Below are positions 23,026 through 34,390 of a DNA stretch of 64,000 nucleotides, one piece after another; within the stretch, counting starts at the first letter, position 1; each line of letters opens with the position of its first letter. The stretch comes from Crossaster papposus (Eukaryota; Echinodermata; Asteroidea; Velatida; Solasteridae): assembly GCA_037893245.1 (NCBI GenBank), contig JBAIAA010000749.1:620001-684000 (forward strand). Direction: 5' to 3'. The notes under the pieces were generated by a model. The model was not told where the DNA came from, searched no databases, and worked only from the letters and a program-made list of their open reading frames with translations. Made by a program: the position numbers and the translations under genes.

Positions 23026-23854
23026 AAACCCACCACCTCATTTAGCAAGATTCGCTCTGATAATTTCCGCTGTATGAATGATTGGCGACTCACTCAATAT
23101 AATTTTGATGGGCATTTTCTTGTTATTATTTGAACGAGTGCCCTAGCTTGTGCATTGTCCAAACGTGCGTCGCCTCTCAACCATCCACGACTGGCTTGCA
23201 GGCGAAGCGTCACCGCGTACCTGCAAGTATTCACCCGTGGCGTTGCCGAGTATTCTGTACCCGCAACATTTGGCGCGATCCTTACGAAACTAGACTAATT
23301 ATTTGACCAGTCAACGTAAAGCTGAGGGCAGGGCAATTCAAAAGTAAACAGGGCAAATTCACGAAACTGGCTTATTTACATCGTTTTTTGAAATATTTCC
23401 TCTTCTTTTTTTGGAGCATCTACAAAATCTTCAGACATGTTTTTATTCCGTGTTGGGTGTTTGTATTGCTTATGCATATACACACCACCATTGTTCTCAA
23501 TTAACGCACTTTGAACTCGCTGTTACTTTCGCAGTAGGCCTATGTTTCTATTGTGGGAGGTTCCTATATTCTCCGAAAGAGACAACTAACAAACTAATCG
23601 CGTTTTGAGTTTGTATTTCCATTTTTGGGGTCCTTCTCATTAATCATTTGTGTTTAGCTCAGAATAGCGGCCGACATCTGCATATCACAAAATGTACCCT
23701 CGGAACTTTAACATTAACCAACATTATTGATTGATACATTCACGTATACACGTATATACTTGTATTTTAATAGGATGTTAAACGAGAAGGCGTGCACAAA
23801 GAGGAAAATTTTACTATAATATGTCTGTGATTGAAACGAGGTAGTACCGGTCTT
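23026..23854. other. Intergenic with a GC-richer patch at 23150-23300
   Basis: The patch is unique and CpG-containing and could be regulatory, but no specific motif supports that. The rest is AT-rich. Confidence 0.3.
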
Positions 23855-24180
23855 ATGATGGGATTGTGCCTTTGATGATAGATGCATGGAATTTGGCACA
23901 CAGTCCGTGTATGTCATGAGAAAGATATTTGGATAAAGGGCCATCACTTTTTGTCCTTCAACAAAAATATAGGTACAGATAACAAGCAATTTGTTTACAT
24001 TTTCAAAATGGCTGCCATCACTTGTTATTCTACCCATATTTTTTTCACAGGACAAATCTGCAATGGCCATATATCCAAATATCTTCCCCACGACATACTC
24101 TGACTGTGTGCCACATTTCATGTTTGTATCATTAAAGGCATAATTCCCCCAAATGTTTTCCCTATCTGCCCCACTATAAG
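23855..24180. mobile_element. Palindromic element family C, copy 3 (uninterrupted)
   Basis: Left arm (GTGCCTTTGATGATA..., TTTGGCACACAGTCCG) and right arm (GACTGTGTGCCACATTTCAT..., TTAAAGGCATAATTCC) are inverted repeats across about 325 bp. This is the best copy for defining the family. Confidence 0.8.
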
Positions 24181-24399
24181 GAGGATGTACAAAGAGGCAG
24201 AATATCTTGAGCAGAATCAGGAAGCATTATGGGTACGGTTTGTTGGATGAGCATTATTATAGGTTTTCCCGGCCAATTTCGCCAAAAAAGCGTTCAAATT
24301 CATCTTGATATAGTGGCCATTTTGAAGCGAATTAGATCTCTCATTTCCGTGGTTTAGATTTCAGACGTTCATCTACGTTTTCAAAACTTGATATATTAA

Positions 24400-24680
24400 T
24401 GTTGTACTCATCCTACGTTAAAGTTGTGTCATTCATTATAAGTGGTCATTCAATTTAGCAGTCGGTTTGGTAAAGTCTTATTTGCATGATATTCATATTT
24501 TCGTTTTCATTTTCGCTCATTCTATTAAGTATTAGCACTTTCTGAATTCAAAATAAAGGGAAACAACAGGCAGAATGCAAAGTTAAAAATTTTGTTTAAT
24601 TTTTTCACGTGATTTTTTTGTCTAGTTTGTTCATTTTTGAAGCATCTGGCTTTAACCCAAAGAAGTAATATATATATTAG
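24400..24680 (+). repeat. Dispersed repeat family G, copy 1
   Basis: Matches 38141-38372 in inverse orientation. Shared blocks include ACTCATCCTACGTTAA, TTTAGCAGTCGGTTTGGTAAAG, TTCAAAATAAAGGGAAA and CCAAAGAAGTAATATA. It is non-coding and the ends are not resolved. A short segment just upstream (24249-24280, ATTATTATAGGTTTTCCCGG) also resembles 60275-60305. Confidence 0.65.
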
Positions 24681-27240
24681 CGATACGGGAAAGTCAACGT
24701 ACACAAAATTAACTTTGGCAACATTAAACTTAGGTATTAAATCATTTCCCTACTTTTTATTGCGTATACACATAGATTTTGTATGTTTTTAAGTGATACA
24801 TTTTGCTCTGTTTAGTACTAGATTGAGATCTAGGTGTTTTTATATCTCTAACATGTTTTTCATGTTTCTTTTTTAATGTGCAAAAAAGCGGGAGAAATGA
24901 TATATTTCGTTATTTCGTCGCTGCTCCTTTGTGGCAGAAATTTGTGAGAAAAGTTCTCATGTACTTGAAATAAGATCAAATTGTAATAAGACACTGTATA
25001 ATCCCAACAAACAAAATGAATAACATGAACCGTTTTAGAATTCCTTTGCTTATTCCATCAATGCTTGTTTAATGATAAATTCGAATGGCCAAACTTATTT
25101 GGCACAACTGGAAACTCGAGCGAATTCGAATGACCCAATGTGAAATTTTACTTTGAATGCCTTATTTTTGAAATTAAATCGTTGTAAAATGCAGTTGCAT
25201 GCTTTTAGATTAAAATTGAACAATATTTTTTTTATTGATTTGAATGTTGATCTAAAATGTGCAACCAAATTTGTGCGGAAATGGGTGATTCGTCATTAAT
25301 TTGGCTGACAAATCTATTAAACTGACCGGAAACACCTATATTTAAAAAACAAAAAAATACAAATCTTTTTTAAAATTTTAAAGAAAGTTGGTAAAAATGC
25401 TTCCTCAAAAAGCAGCACTGTCGCTGTGATTGGAAATTCGTTTGCACATCACGATTGTGTCCACACAATTATTTACAAAACTCATAAAGAGGAAAAAAAA
25501 TAGGAAGAAAATGATTGAGTTTACTTTCATTTCTAATTAGTATTATCATAAAACGTGTCTTGTTACGTTATCACCAGTTTACGCACAGATTACTGGAAGT
25601 CAACTCAAACGGGGACAACAATTAAAAATAAAGAGCATTACATACCCAAATATGTATAATTTGTTTTAACCAATATGATCCTTTTTTATTTACTCTCTAT
25701 TCTTACATTCTGTATTGATGAAGTGTTTTTAGTATACAAACAGTAGCTCTCCTTGAAGTTTAGAGACAAAAACATAAAGACAAACATGGGAACAACTGAT
25801 TGAATTTTTTTAAAGATTAGGCTTAAATGCTTACATTTAAATAACATGCTCTCAAGACGTGTATTTTAGGTTTGCAAACAGAAATAAATAGTTTTTTACG
25901 GAGATAGATACAGATAGATTCTGAAATGATATATCGTTTCCATTTTAACATGTTTGAAAGCTATACAACACATTTGTGATGGAGTGTATTTATTCAAATT
26001 GCTCAAACGATATTTAGATAAAATAATAAATCAAGCGACTTTCACCAGTAACTCTGCTTGATTCATGCATTTGAATGCTTATACATGTACAGTCTAATCA
26101 CATTCTCCAATAAAAAACGTTTTAAAACAAACATTGTGAACATGAATTACAGTACTTTATAGTTTGCTTCGTCGGCCCAACAAAAAATATAGTAAAATAC
26201 CCATACATTTATACCATTTCCCCCGATTCATACGAAACAAATCACCGAATTTGTTTAATAACGACCAGATATGCCGTCTATACGGCTTTAATATTGACTG
26301 CTGAATTCTTATGAAATACCATACTTGACGGTTAGTGAATAATAGTCTCAAACATCCTGTAAAATCATGGTAAAAGTACACTTTTGTTTAAGTCTCAAAT
26401 GATGGTCGGCCGATCATCGTTGGAAAAAAACTATATTATCAAATAGGTTTATTTAGTCCACATCCTTGAATAGGGGCAAGCCAGCTAGTCTAGCTTCCTG
26501 GCTTGATAATTATTCCATGACATCTATAAATGTACCCTAGATCTCTAGATTTTGAGCAGTGAGCAGGCTTGTTTGGGGGCTTTAGCAAGCCGCTTATTAA
26601 CTAAATACAGTTTGTGTGTTTGCAAATCTATAAATGTTCTTCAAATTAGACTTCAAACTTTAGACATTTACTAGTATATGGCCGACTCAGCTCAACCATT
26701 ATTACACAGTTTGACTCCGATAGTGTCCCGATATAACATAGATCAGTGTATGAATCCAGAGACAAAGGGTCATCTGACACCTATCGACCAATCAGCAGTT
26801 TTAACAACATTTCTGGTTGAAATGACGTCACACATATGCTAATGATATTAGGCGTTGGTTCGGAGATGGCTCCGTTAACAAAATAACTGGTAGTCCATCG
26901 AATATCGGATTTTTGCAATCTGTTGTTTCTCTTAAAGTTAATGCCAAAATAAAGGCGGCACGACAACAAATACAGCGGATAATAATGCAACGGGTTTTCT
27001 TTGATAACGAAATAAATACAGACTACATTTAACAAAATGATGCATTTGACTGATGCAATTTTTGTTTAATCTTACATGCATAACTTTGTTCCTGTATAAC
27101 ATGTTATATGCGCATATTTAGTTAAAAAAATTGATAGGATCTATGAGGATTTTAAAAACCAACATTCTTTCAGAACTGTCTGGCAAAACTGACCTGGCTT
27201 ATTACCAGCACAACGGCCGATAACGAACAATAAACAAATT
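24681..27240. other. Gene-free AT-rich interval
   Basis: About 2.5 kb with no coding region, RNA gene or repeat pair that I could recognise. Low-complexity A/T runs are common. It is typical intergenic desert downstream of the homeobox gene. Confidence 0.45.
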
Positions 27241-27249
27241 TGCCCAGGT

Positions 27250-27500
27250 GTAGGTAAATTTGCTGTGTTCTTTGTGGGACCAGCGAGGGCCAATTCACCC
27301 ATCAATGTAGAGGGGCGAGATGCGAGCTACTAGTACAAGTCATCTTGACCTTTATAGATAATGAATGTCAGTTGCTTTCGTAGGCAAAAGGCACACACGA
27401 CACGAACGCAAGCGCTAGCACGTCCAGCGATCGTGGGCCCGCGGTATACAAGCGGGCGGCAACCGCAAAACAAACCCCGCTAACAATCCGCGGAAGTGAC
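27250..27500. promoter_or_regulatory. Candidate cis-regulatory block, about 1.6 kb downstream of nkx2.1
   Basis: CpG-containing unique interval (for example GCGCTAGCACGTCCAGCGAT near 27411 and CCCGCGGTATACAAGCGGGC near 27439, itself a near-palindrome) within AT-rich flanks. Composition is the only evidence. Confidence 0.22.
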
Positions 27501-29092
27501 TTTAGTTAGGGAGCAACTGGTAAGTGTACAAAACATAACCAGTTGAACCGCTGAACTGTAGACTTAAGGGAAAAAAGCGCAACGTATGTTGTATGGATTT
27601 GAGACTATACAGATAATTAAAATGCGGGATATATAGGAAAAGCCAAATTGAATTACCCCACGATGAATGAAACAAACAAAACTTAGAATGCATATTATTT
27701 AAAAAAAAAGACATTTCAAGTTTTTATGATAAGCGAAAAGTTTAAACATTGTAGACAAGCCTCATTATAAGGTACAAATTCACTGTGATTATTTAATTGT
27801 AAACTTGCAACGGGCGATATCAAACCTATAACAGGGTATAGTTTAACATTATAGCCGCAACTTTGAGCAGTTTGGAATGTAGACTACAGTGTCGGCCACA
27901 TCATGCCCAGAAAATATACGTGTGATAGACTTATCAACCGTTTACGTGGGCACCGATTTGAATTTTACATTGGAATTTTCTAATTGGTAGGCCTTTGACA
28001 CAGTTCTAGTATTAGCAATTTTTATTGCTGCGATCCTTAACAAAATCGGTCAAATCTTTAAATCTTTTCTTTTCTATCTTTCAGTTGAAAAATCACAGCT
28101 ACAATTCCAGTATCGAGCAATTCCGGTTAAACAGTAGCATTTATGGCTTTAAACTTTTAAGTACTTTTCGAGCTTTCTTGTTTTCACTACATTAGGCCTA
28201 ATTAGCAGGGGTCTAAACCTGTTTCACAATATTCAAGAAATAAAGAAGACATTTAGGAGAAAGAAACAAGTAAATGTTGTGACTTCATCAGTGAACACGA
28301 ATGGAGGTATTCACTTATTGTACCATACCGTATTGTCTTGTTATCTTACATTTCCCACTGAAAGCAGCGACGGCGTTTAGTGCCGAACAACATTAAACGA
28401 TAACGAAATTCCAAAAGGCCCTCTTCAGAAGCTTTGATGAAATGATAAATGTTCTTCTACAGTGGACCGACCATCATATAATAAATTATGATTACTTCTA
28501 TACTTGAATCTAAGACATTAACTCTAAAACCTTTTTTTTATACAACAGCCACCCTCAGCTCAATTTAGAAAATAGCAAATTGGAAACAAAATACAAGTTT
28601 ACAAAAAAGGTAACAGATAACAAGTGACGCATGTTGGCGGGCAATGAAAAATGCCAACCCAAAACACGCAGACTGCGTTGCAGATACAGAAACGTAGACT
28701 CACCTCACTTGCGCAAAACTTTTAAGCATCACCTGGTGTCTTTGATTTGTTCAGGTCAAAGTTTTTGTCAATTGCCGTCCTGCATTAAAAGTCCCGTAGG
28801 TTTCACTAATTTGGTCTACATGCAAAGAAACGTTTGGTCTAGTTAATAATTACATATGAGATGTCTCAAATCGTGGTGTCACAACGTTCTGCTCGTTGTA
28901 ATGTTTGTAATTCGACTAGCAGCATTATAGTAGTCGCCTTTTTGGTAATCGATCTCGTTGTCGAGTTGTTAACACCTTTGATGAAATTCATATATGTTCA
29001 GGCTGAATTCATTCGTTTGCCAACCACTTTTGTTTGCGGGGTTTACGCGCAGATCGGAGTCATTTTGAACTGCTCGCCATGAGGGATGATTG
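27501..29092 (-). other. 3' flank / probable 3' UTR side of nkx2.1
   Basis: The interval follows the nkx2.1 stop codon on the minus strand. A possible polyadenylation signal (AATAAA on the minus strand) lies at about 28021-28026, roughly 1.07 kb past the stop; closer canonical signals were not found. Moderately complex sequence at 28620-29090 could be 3' UTR. No other gene was seen. Confidence 0.3.
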
Positions 29093-29868
29093 TCACCATG
29101 TTCTACCGTGCAGGAGGAATGGCGCTGCAGAAGACATGTTCGTGCCGTTCATGGAATGGTACGGGTTGACCGCAACTGGCTGGTGGTGAGGGGAATGGGA
29201 GGAAGTCACACCGGGCATCGTGTTAACACTCACACCGTGCCCACCGCATGCCGACGAGGAGTTCAGCGGAGCTGCCTTGTGAGCTGGCAGGGCCATGTGA
29301 GATTGCTGCATGGAGTTGGAGACATGGTGTGCCGTGACCTGGTGGGCTCCAGGCATGGAGTTGGCATGGTCGCTACCCGTACTGTGAGCATCATCCCCAA
29401 GCTGTGGTGACGCGCTGTCGTGGGCTGAACCACCGCTCGAGCTACCGTTAGACGAGCCGTTGCACGGCTTACCGTCTTTAACCAAGACGGGAACGGCCAC
29501 GCGCCTTGGTGATTGATGACAGACATTGTTGTTGTCCGCCATGTTCTTCTCTTTAGTCTGTCGTTTCATCTTATATCGGTGGTTCTGGAACCATATCTTG
29601 ACCTGAGTCGGGGTCAGGTTGATGAGACTGGCGAGGTGCTCTCGTTCCGGGGCTGACAGGTATTTCTGCTGCTTGAACCGTCTCTCTAGCTCGTAGACCT
29701 GGGCTTGAGAGAACAGCACTCGGCGCTTACGGCGTTGAGCCGACGGCAACATGGGCTTGGACATGTCGCCTCCCAGGCCCGGCATATTCATGTTCATGTT
29801 CATGTTCATATTCATGTTCATATTCATGTTCATGTTCATCGGCGAGTTGGGATTCATCAGGCGAGAAA
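29093..29868 (-). CDS. nkx2.1: Nkx2.1 homeodomain transcription factor, exon 2 (join with 31058-31400)
   Basis: Codes residues 115-372 and the TGA stop of a 372-residue nuclear DNA-binding protein. The acceptor is TTGCAG at 29869-29874. The first two bases complete a split Ile codon, giving an ISRLM segment that fits the vertebrate ISRFM. Residues 160-219 (29555-29734) are an NK2 homeodomain with W48, F49, N51 and the class hallmark Y54. Residues 236-250 are the NK2-specific domain ([13 protein letters not shown]), and the C-terminus ends LLHGRTW, close to vertebrate LLYGRTW. Between the splice site and the homeodomain lies a Met-Asn repeat, (MN)9M, at residues 125-143. The family binds CAAGTG cores and in deuterostomes patterns ventral forebrain/apical organ and pharyngeal endoderm. 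Length matches human NKX2-1 (371). Nkx2.2 is excluded by the YGANPDPRF and GRTW signatures. An invertebrate Nkx2.1 is usually co-orthologous to vertebrate Nkx2.1 and Nkx2.4. Confidence 0.97.
29783..29839 (-). repeat. nkx2.1: Coding hexanucleotide repeat encoding (Met-Asn)9-Met
   Basis: Nineteen codons alternate ATG with AAC or AAT, interrupted only by synonymous AAC/AAT changes. It sits between the tinman-side region and the homeodomain. The synonymous variation suggests the array is not a very recent expansion. It replaces a Gly/Met-rich linker in vertebrate Nkx2.1. Confidence 0.95.
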
Positions 29869-31057
29869 CTGCAAGAAGCAAAACAGAAACAAGACGGAAA
29901 CTGTTAAGTGAATGTCAGAAAAAAATTGTATCAAATCTGAAGTGACCAGTCACATTAGTGTGAAATAATATCAATTTGTGTACGAAAGACCTATTTATTT
30001 CGTGCATATAACGATATAACAAATAAAAACCTACATTTTGAAAAGTCACGCAACCGTCCTACATCTTCATAAACCTAGGCAAAAGTTCGGTTTTATTTAT
30101 CTATGATAGTTCTAATCAATCTCAGCTTATCAGACACACAGGTGCCATGCATATAATATTCTGTTTAAATTGAAGAGTAACCTTTGAAACAGTAAGTTTA
30201 ACGGTTAAATAAAAGTAGATTACAACTAAGACTAGAATTTGTGGGGGGGGGGGATGTAAAAAAGAAGAAATAAGTCAGGTTAGGGTATTAACGAAAAGGT
30301 ATCAATGGCACATTTATACAGAAAAAGAAAAGAAATGCATACAAGTTTCAATGTAAAGTAATAAACGGCCCAGGACCATTCAAATCACACAAATTTCACA
30401 CACCAATTAAAATCTGTTTGTGCTTATAGGGAAGTTGGGAAGGAAACATACGGCGGCAGAAATTGTTTTATTTATACGTCAATTCACAACTTTCTTTTGA
30501 AATAGGCCTAGGGCCTACACTAAATGAAAAGATATGTTGTTGCAGTTGACTAAGGAGCGAACGACGAGTGGTCGGTGCTAGAGTATAGGGTGGGCGTGAG
30601 GAGGGATGTGAAGTTGCACTTCTTCAGCAATCTCTCAACTCTTCTGGTTGCCCTCGCAACTGAGTACTAGAGAGGAAACAAGCACCATCGTGGAAACACA
30701 GAGGAGAGGTTTTAGTGTCTCCACCCAAGTACCACAGAGGGGCATCTCGGCACAAGTTGAGGGTTCACTTGGGGAGAGTGCACCCCGGAGGGAACGGTTT
30801 AGTAACGTTGACATATATATCCTGAACTGGGGGTTTGGTCCTTCAAAGAGGCGTGCTGTTGCGTTTGAAATCGGGAAAAGTAATTCTAATGACTAAAAAC
30901 TGAAAATATCCTTATGCTGGGGCTTGTTTAGTGATTACACCAGATAACACGCAATTGTCTGATCTGGATGAGTGTCGCACGCTATGATGTGTTAAAATAG
31001 ATACTGGTATTTTGTGGTAGTTGCGATGGTGGGTAATGGTGATGGTGGTATACTTAC
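29869..31057 (-). other. nkx2.1: nkx2.1 intron (1189 bp, phase 1)
   Basis: Donor GTAAGTAT begins at 31057 and acceptor TTTTGCTTCTTGCAG ends at 29869 on the minus strand. Phase 1 and the position just after the PDPRF motif correspond to the vertebrate Nkx2.1 intron between the tinman-domain exon and the homeodomain exon. The interior has an 11-G run at 30243-30253 and a GC-richer unique part (30540-30900) with a CACTTG core at 30766-30771, which might be an intronic regulatory element. Confidence 0.92.
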
Positions 31058-31400
31058 TTGAGAATCTTGGATCCGGGTTTGCCCCATACCAGCTAGAAGC
31101 TGACTGTCGGACGTGCTCGTTGTAGTGCGACAACTCTCCAACGGAGCCGTTGCAATAGGTGGTCCCGAGCGGCGGGTGGGAGAGTTGGGGGACGTGCATG
31201 TGGTAGGGGTTACTGACGGGGACATTCATCGAAGACTGCATGTTGTTGGAGTGCTGGGGGCTGCGGTACGTCGGCTGCATGGTAGTCATGAAGTTCCCAC
31301 TGGGGTCCAGCATGGATTTCCTGTAGCCAAATTCCTCTAGTGGACTCAGAATGTCTGTGACCGAGAATGGAGTCGAATGCGTCTTAGGGCTCAATGACAT
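31058..31400 (-). CDS. nkx2.1: Nkx2.1 homeodomain transcription factor, exon 1 (join with 29093-29868)
   Basis: Codes residues 1-114. The ATG at 31398-31400 starts MSLSPK, matching the canonical vertebrate MSMSPK start. It is the first ATG in a frame that is closed upstream by a TAG at 31554-31556, and it has a purine at -3. Residues 11-22 (PFSVTDILSPLE) are the tinman (TN/eh1-like) repression domain, which in this family recruits Groucho/TLE. VPQLSH, YCNG and WYGANPDPRF (residues 104-113) match vertebrate Nkx2.1 and separate it from other NK2 genes. The exon ends with one base of a split codon at a GTAAGTAT donor. A non-ATG extension upstream (to 31553) is open but has no Met, so I do not include it. 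Confidence 0.96.
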
Positions 31401-31950
31401 GACTTGCCGCGGCTCACGGATATGGTGTGGCGGCGGCGAGAGGGCTGGGCTGGGATCGACCAAACTCGACCACTCACTCCAGTGTCCCCCTGGTATAATG
31501 ACAAATTGGTCTGGCGGATCAAACCAAACGGTGGTATCTCTTGCGTTACCCCCCTAAATCTCCTATGCCAATAATGTGAGTCTCTGTGTTGCATATACGT
31601 GTTGAGTTCCCCCGTCCTGCTCACCGAGTATAACTACGGCAGTGGACCAACCCACGGAAAGAGCCCGCGCACTGCATGCTTGTAAAAGAGCTATTTTACT
31701 GTCACTGTATGCGCGCCGGGCCGTGTGTTGCCTGTAGGGGGATGCCTGGTGCTAAGGGGGTGGCGCTGCAGTGCTCGGGGCGATTCACCTCCGTGGTACA
31801 CATACACAGCGTTTAGCCTGGTACGCGTACGGTACTGCGGTCGAGGGGGCGTCGCTGCTCTAATGAGCACACATCAATGCCAATGCGGTGACGCGTCGCA
31901 CGTGACACCATTGGTGCTTCGCAGATGATGACATGATTGACAACCAACCA
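31401..31950 (-). promoter_or_regulatory. nkx2.1: nkx2.1 5' flank: 5' UTR/promoter region
   Basis: Immediately upstream of the start codon, CpG-richer and unique. No transcription start can be fixed by eye. A TAAAATAG string (minus strand, near 31690) is only weakly TATA-like. A GGTGAGC donor-like string near 31619 leaves open a spliced 5' UTR. A PBX/PREP-like TGATTGACA lies at 31933-31941, about 530 bp before the ATG. Confidence 0.45.
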
Positions 31951-32929
31951 CCAAATTGATTTACAAACGACGGACTCAATGATGTGCGTATAGTCAGCCA
32001 GCCCATCTCCATGGCCTGCCCATATCCTGCGCGCTTCAATACAACTCCAGCCTTGCTCGTGATCCCATCATTAACACCAGATACATCAACAGAAACAAAA
32101 CGAACAAAATGTGAGGGTACCTCGCGAGGAAATAATTCTGAAACTCATTTACTCTGGGCAATTCCTGTAACTGCTTTTAAAATGGTTGTAATTAACTTTG
32201 TTTATGTATATTTTGAAAGCTTTATCCGCTGTTTGGGAAATTGTAATCATTGTGGCTCGTAAAGTGCAATCCCATATAAGTATACTGGCACCGTTCTACT
32301 TAAATATCCAAGCAAAACTCAGAGGTTTTTTTATTAACAAGTTTGGTGCTTACATGCGTAGAGTACATACGTTTACTACACTCAATATCGTCGTCAGGTT
32401 TCAAGGAGTTACCTTTTACAAGTCCCGTTATTTGGCCCCCGCGCTAGTTTTCTCCCGCTCTTGTGGGCGACATTAGCGATTCCCTCGACGGTAAATATAA
32501 CAGGATTCTCTGCGTTGAATGGCTGCAGTACTTGGGTTGAATCTAATCACACTCCACGTGCTGAGGGTAATTCGGCCCGCACTCCAGCAATGGGAATATT
32601 TACACTCTTGTGAATTCAACGGTAGCTGTTTTTTCGCCCCTCTCGTGTAGAGAAATAGAATTGTGATAGTTTTATCGTCCCCTGAAGAGCACTTCTGATA
32701 CTTGGAATAAGACTACACGGAGGTGTCTACTATTTCTCTTGATTCGCTGTGGCAAAATTGTACCACATGAAATACACCCGAATCATTTTTAGCCTTAGAA
32801 CAGTCGCCTCGCAGAATTAAAGACAAACTTTACCCGACTTTTTTTAAAATGCTATTGTATACACAACATTTGCGTTTGGAGCAATTTTCACAAATAGGTG
32901 GATTTAGGGGTTAATTGTAACATGGACTT
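31951..32929. other. Upstream flank of nkx2.1, no gene
   Basis: Unique sequence with short frames of no recognisable family. It could contain proximal regulatory elements, but no specific motif cluster stood out. Confidence 0.35.
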
Positions 32930-32939
32930 GTTTGACACC

Positions 32940-33185
32940 TCGACCATTTTCCCACGCTGGTCCTTATCTTTGGAACAAACTGCCTCTTGCTATTAGTACT
33001 CTCTCAACGGTTTTTGAATTTAAAGTTGCCCTGAAGACTTATTTGTCCCAATATTTAGCTTAGTTTCATAATAATTGTGTTAATTGTGTTAATTTTTCTG
33101 ATTTCTTTTGATTGTATTGCGCCCTAACCGTCATTCGTGGCGGATACCGGCGCGTTATAAATATCCATTATTATTATTATTATTG
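32940..33185 (+). mobile_element. 5'-truncated non-LTR retrotransposon 3' end (CR1/L2/Jockey-like)
   Basis: The plus strand codes the typical C-terminal end of a non-LTR reverse-transcriptase ORF (HAGPYLWNKLPLAI, then a segment ending ALKTYLSQYLA and a TAG near 33062). A short 3' UTR follows, with the usual GCGCGTTATAAATA box, and then an ATT trinucleotide tail at 33166-33185. Everything 5' is missing, as is normal for target-primed insertions. Confidence 0.85.
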
Positions 33186-33219
33186 TTTAAAACAATTGTT
33201 CACAAAAAAGCCAAGTAAA

Positions 33220-33501
33220 AATGCTGTTCTTTAGTCTGGTTTTCTCACCCATACAAAACGAACACTTTATAGCCTAGATGTCAGGGAATTATACCATATA
33301 ACTAAAACTGCAAACAAAATGTGGAGTAACTAAATTTGGGGCAGGATAAATAGTGTTTTAAAAATTGATACAAATTTCCACTTTTCTTGAAAATGACACC
33401 ACATCGGCTGCCATAATTTCACAGGATGCTTGAGACTGTTATTTACTTACATGTATTCATTATGAATAATTGAGTAGTTTTGTTTTTGGATGTTTGCAAA
33501 T
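33220..33501. mobile_element. MITE family E, copy 2 (left end missing)
   Basis: Shares CCACTTTTCTTGAAAA, the CTGCCATAATTTCACAGGATGC block and a terminal GTTTGCAAATG with the copies at 22622, 57265 and 58850. It directly follows the retrotransposon tail at 33185. Confidence 0.65.
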
Positions 33502-33830
33502 GTGACAATTTTTCTTTATCCCAACCCACTTCTTAAAAGATCATTTAATAAACTAAACAAATACCAAAATAAAAACAGTATACAAGATTCATTTTTGGTA
33601 CATGGAAAACACATGGTCATATCTGTTCGTACCAACATCACATGCCCCACCGCGATTACATGTGACCTAATAACGAGTGTTTTTTTCCTGGTCGGTATCC
33701 CCGGTGGATAATTACTGTTCCCTGAGCTGTCCACGATAAACCTAAGACCTAGAACCACCAGCGATGCCATCGAAAAGAGCATGGCTGAAAGGGGTCGTTT
33801 TTATCCCGACCGTATCGGCAAGACGACCCC
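33502..33830. other. Intergenic, unique
   Basis: No gene or repeat recognised. Confidence 0.35.
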
Positions 33831-34390
33831 CGCACGCGACTAATAACCGCACCATCAAGACGGTAATCTTATACACTTTTTCATTCTAACTTTTCATCAT
33901 TTCCCCTAACAGTGAAAAAATACTGAAATTAATAATACCTCAAAAGAGAGGAGGAAAAGGGGCTAGACCGGTTGTCGGGTCAGGTTTCGGCTGGAATTTC
34001 AGTCTTTTTCTATGCAAAACCTGCAGGGTTGGCCCCGAGTGTAGAAGTCGCATTGTCAGTGTTTTAGCGGTGACTCTTATATATCACGACCCCGGCCGTA
34101 TACCGTGTTGGCGGTGAGAAAGGAGGGCGCGGGAGGCCGGCTCGCTTTCCCCCCGTCACTCTGTCTAAAGCCAACCCGGCGATGCTGTCAGGCGAACTGG
34201 GGTTTGTAGGCGCAAGCAGGAAATGACAGGCTTTGCCGTTCGCTGGAGTCGGGCCTAGCTTGCTTCCGATCCCTACCGTCGACCGGCCCCCGGCTCGCCG
34301 ATGTACGGGTATAACGAGACGGGTCAGCTAAATGGCAAACGAGCGCGCTTCCTCCGTTCGCTAAACATAATCCCTACCCATTTTTGGTTT
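33831..34390. promoter_or_regulatory. Candidate cis-regulatory block, about 2.6-3 kb upstream of nkx2.1
   Basis: One of the most CpG-rich unique intervals in the window (34080-34320), with an AAATGACAGG string (TGACAG, a MEIS/TALE core) near 34223. No open frame has a domain. The position upstream of nkx2.1 makes an enhancer or alternative promoter plausible, but this is inference. Confidence 0.3.

Noticed and set aside
29869..29881. Exon 2 as a self-contained 262-codon ORF starting at 29881
   Set aside because: The first codon is TTG and lies inside the intron's 3' end; the TTGCAG acceptor and conserved ISRLM continuation show that it is spliced to exon 1.
31401..31463. N-terminal extension of Nkx2.1 starting at 31463
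   Set aside because: The codon there is TTG, not ATG. The conserved MSLSPK start at 31400 is the first ATG in frame.
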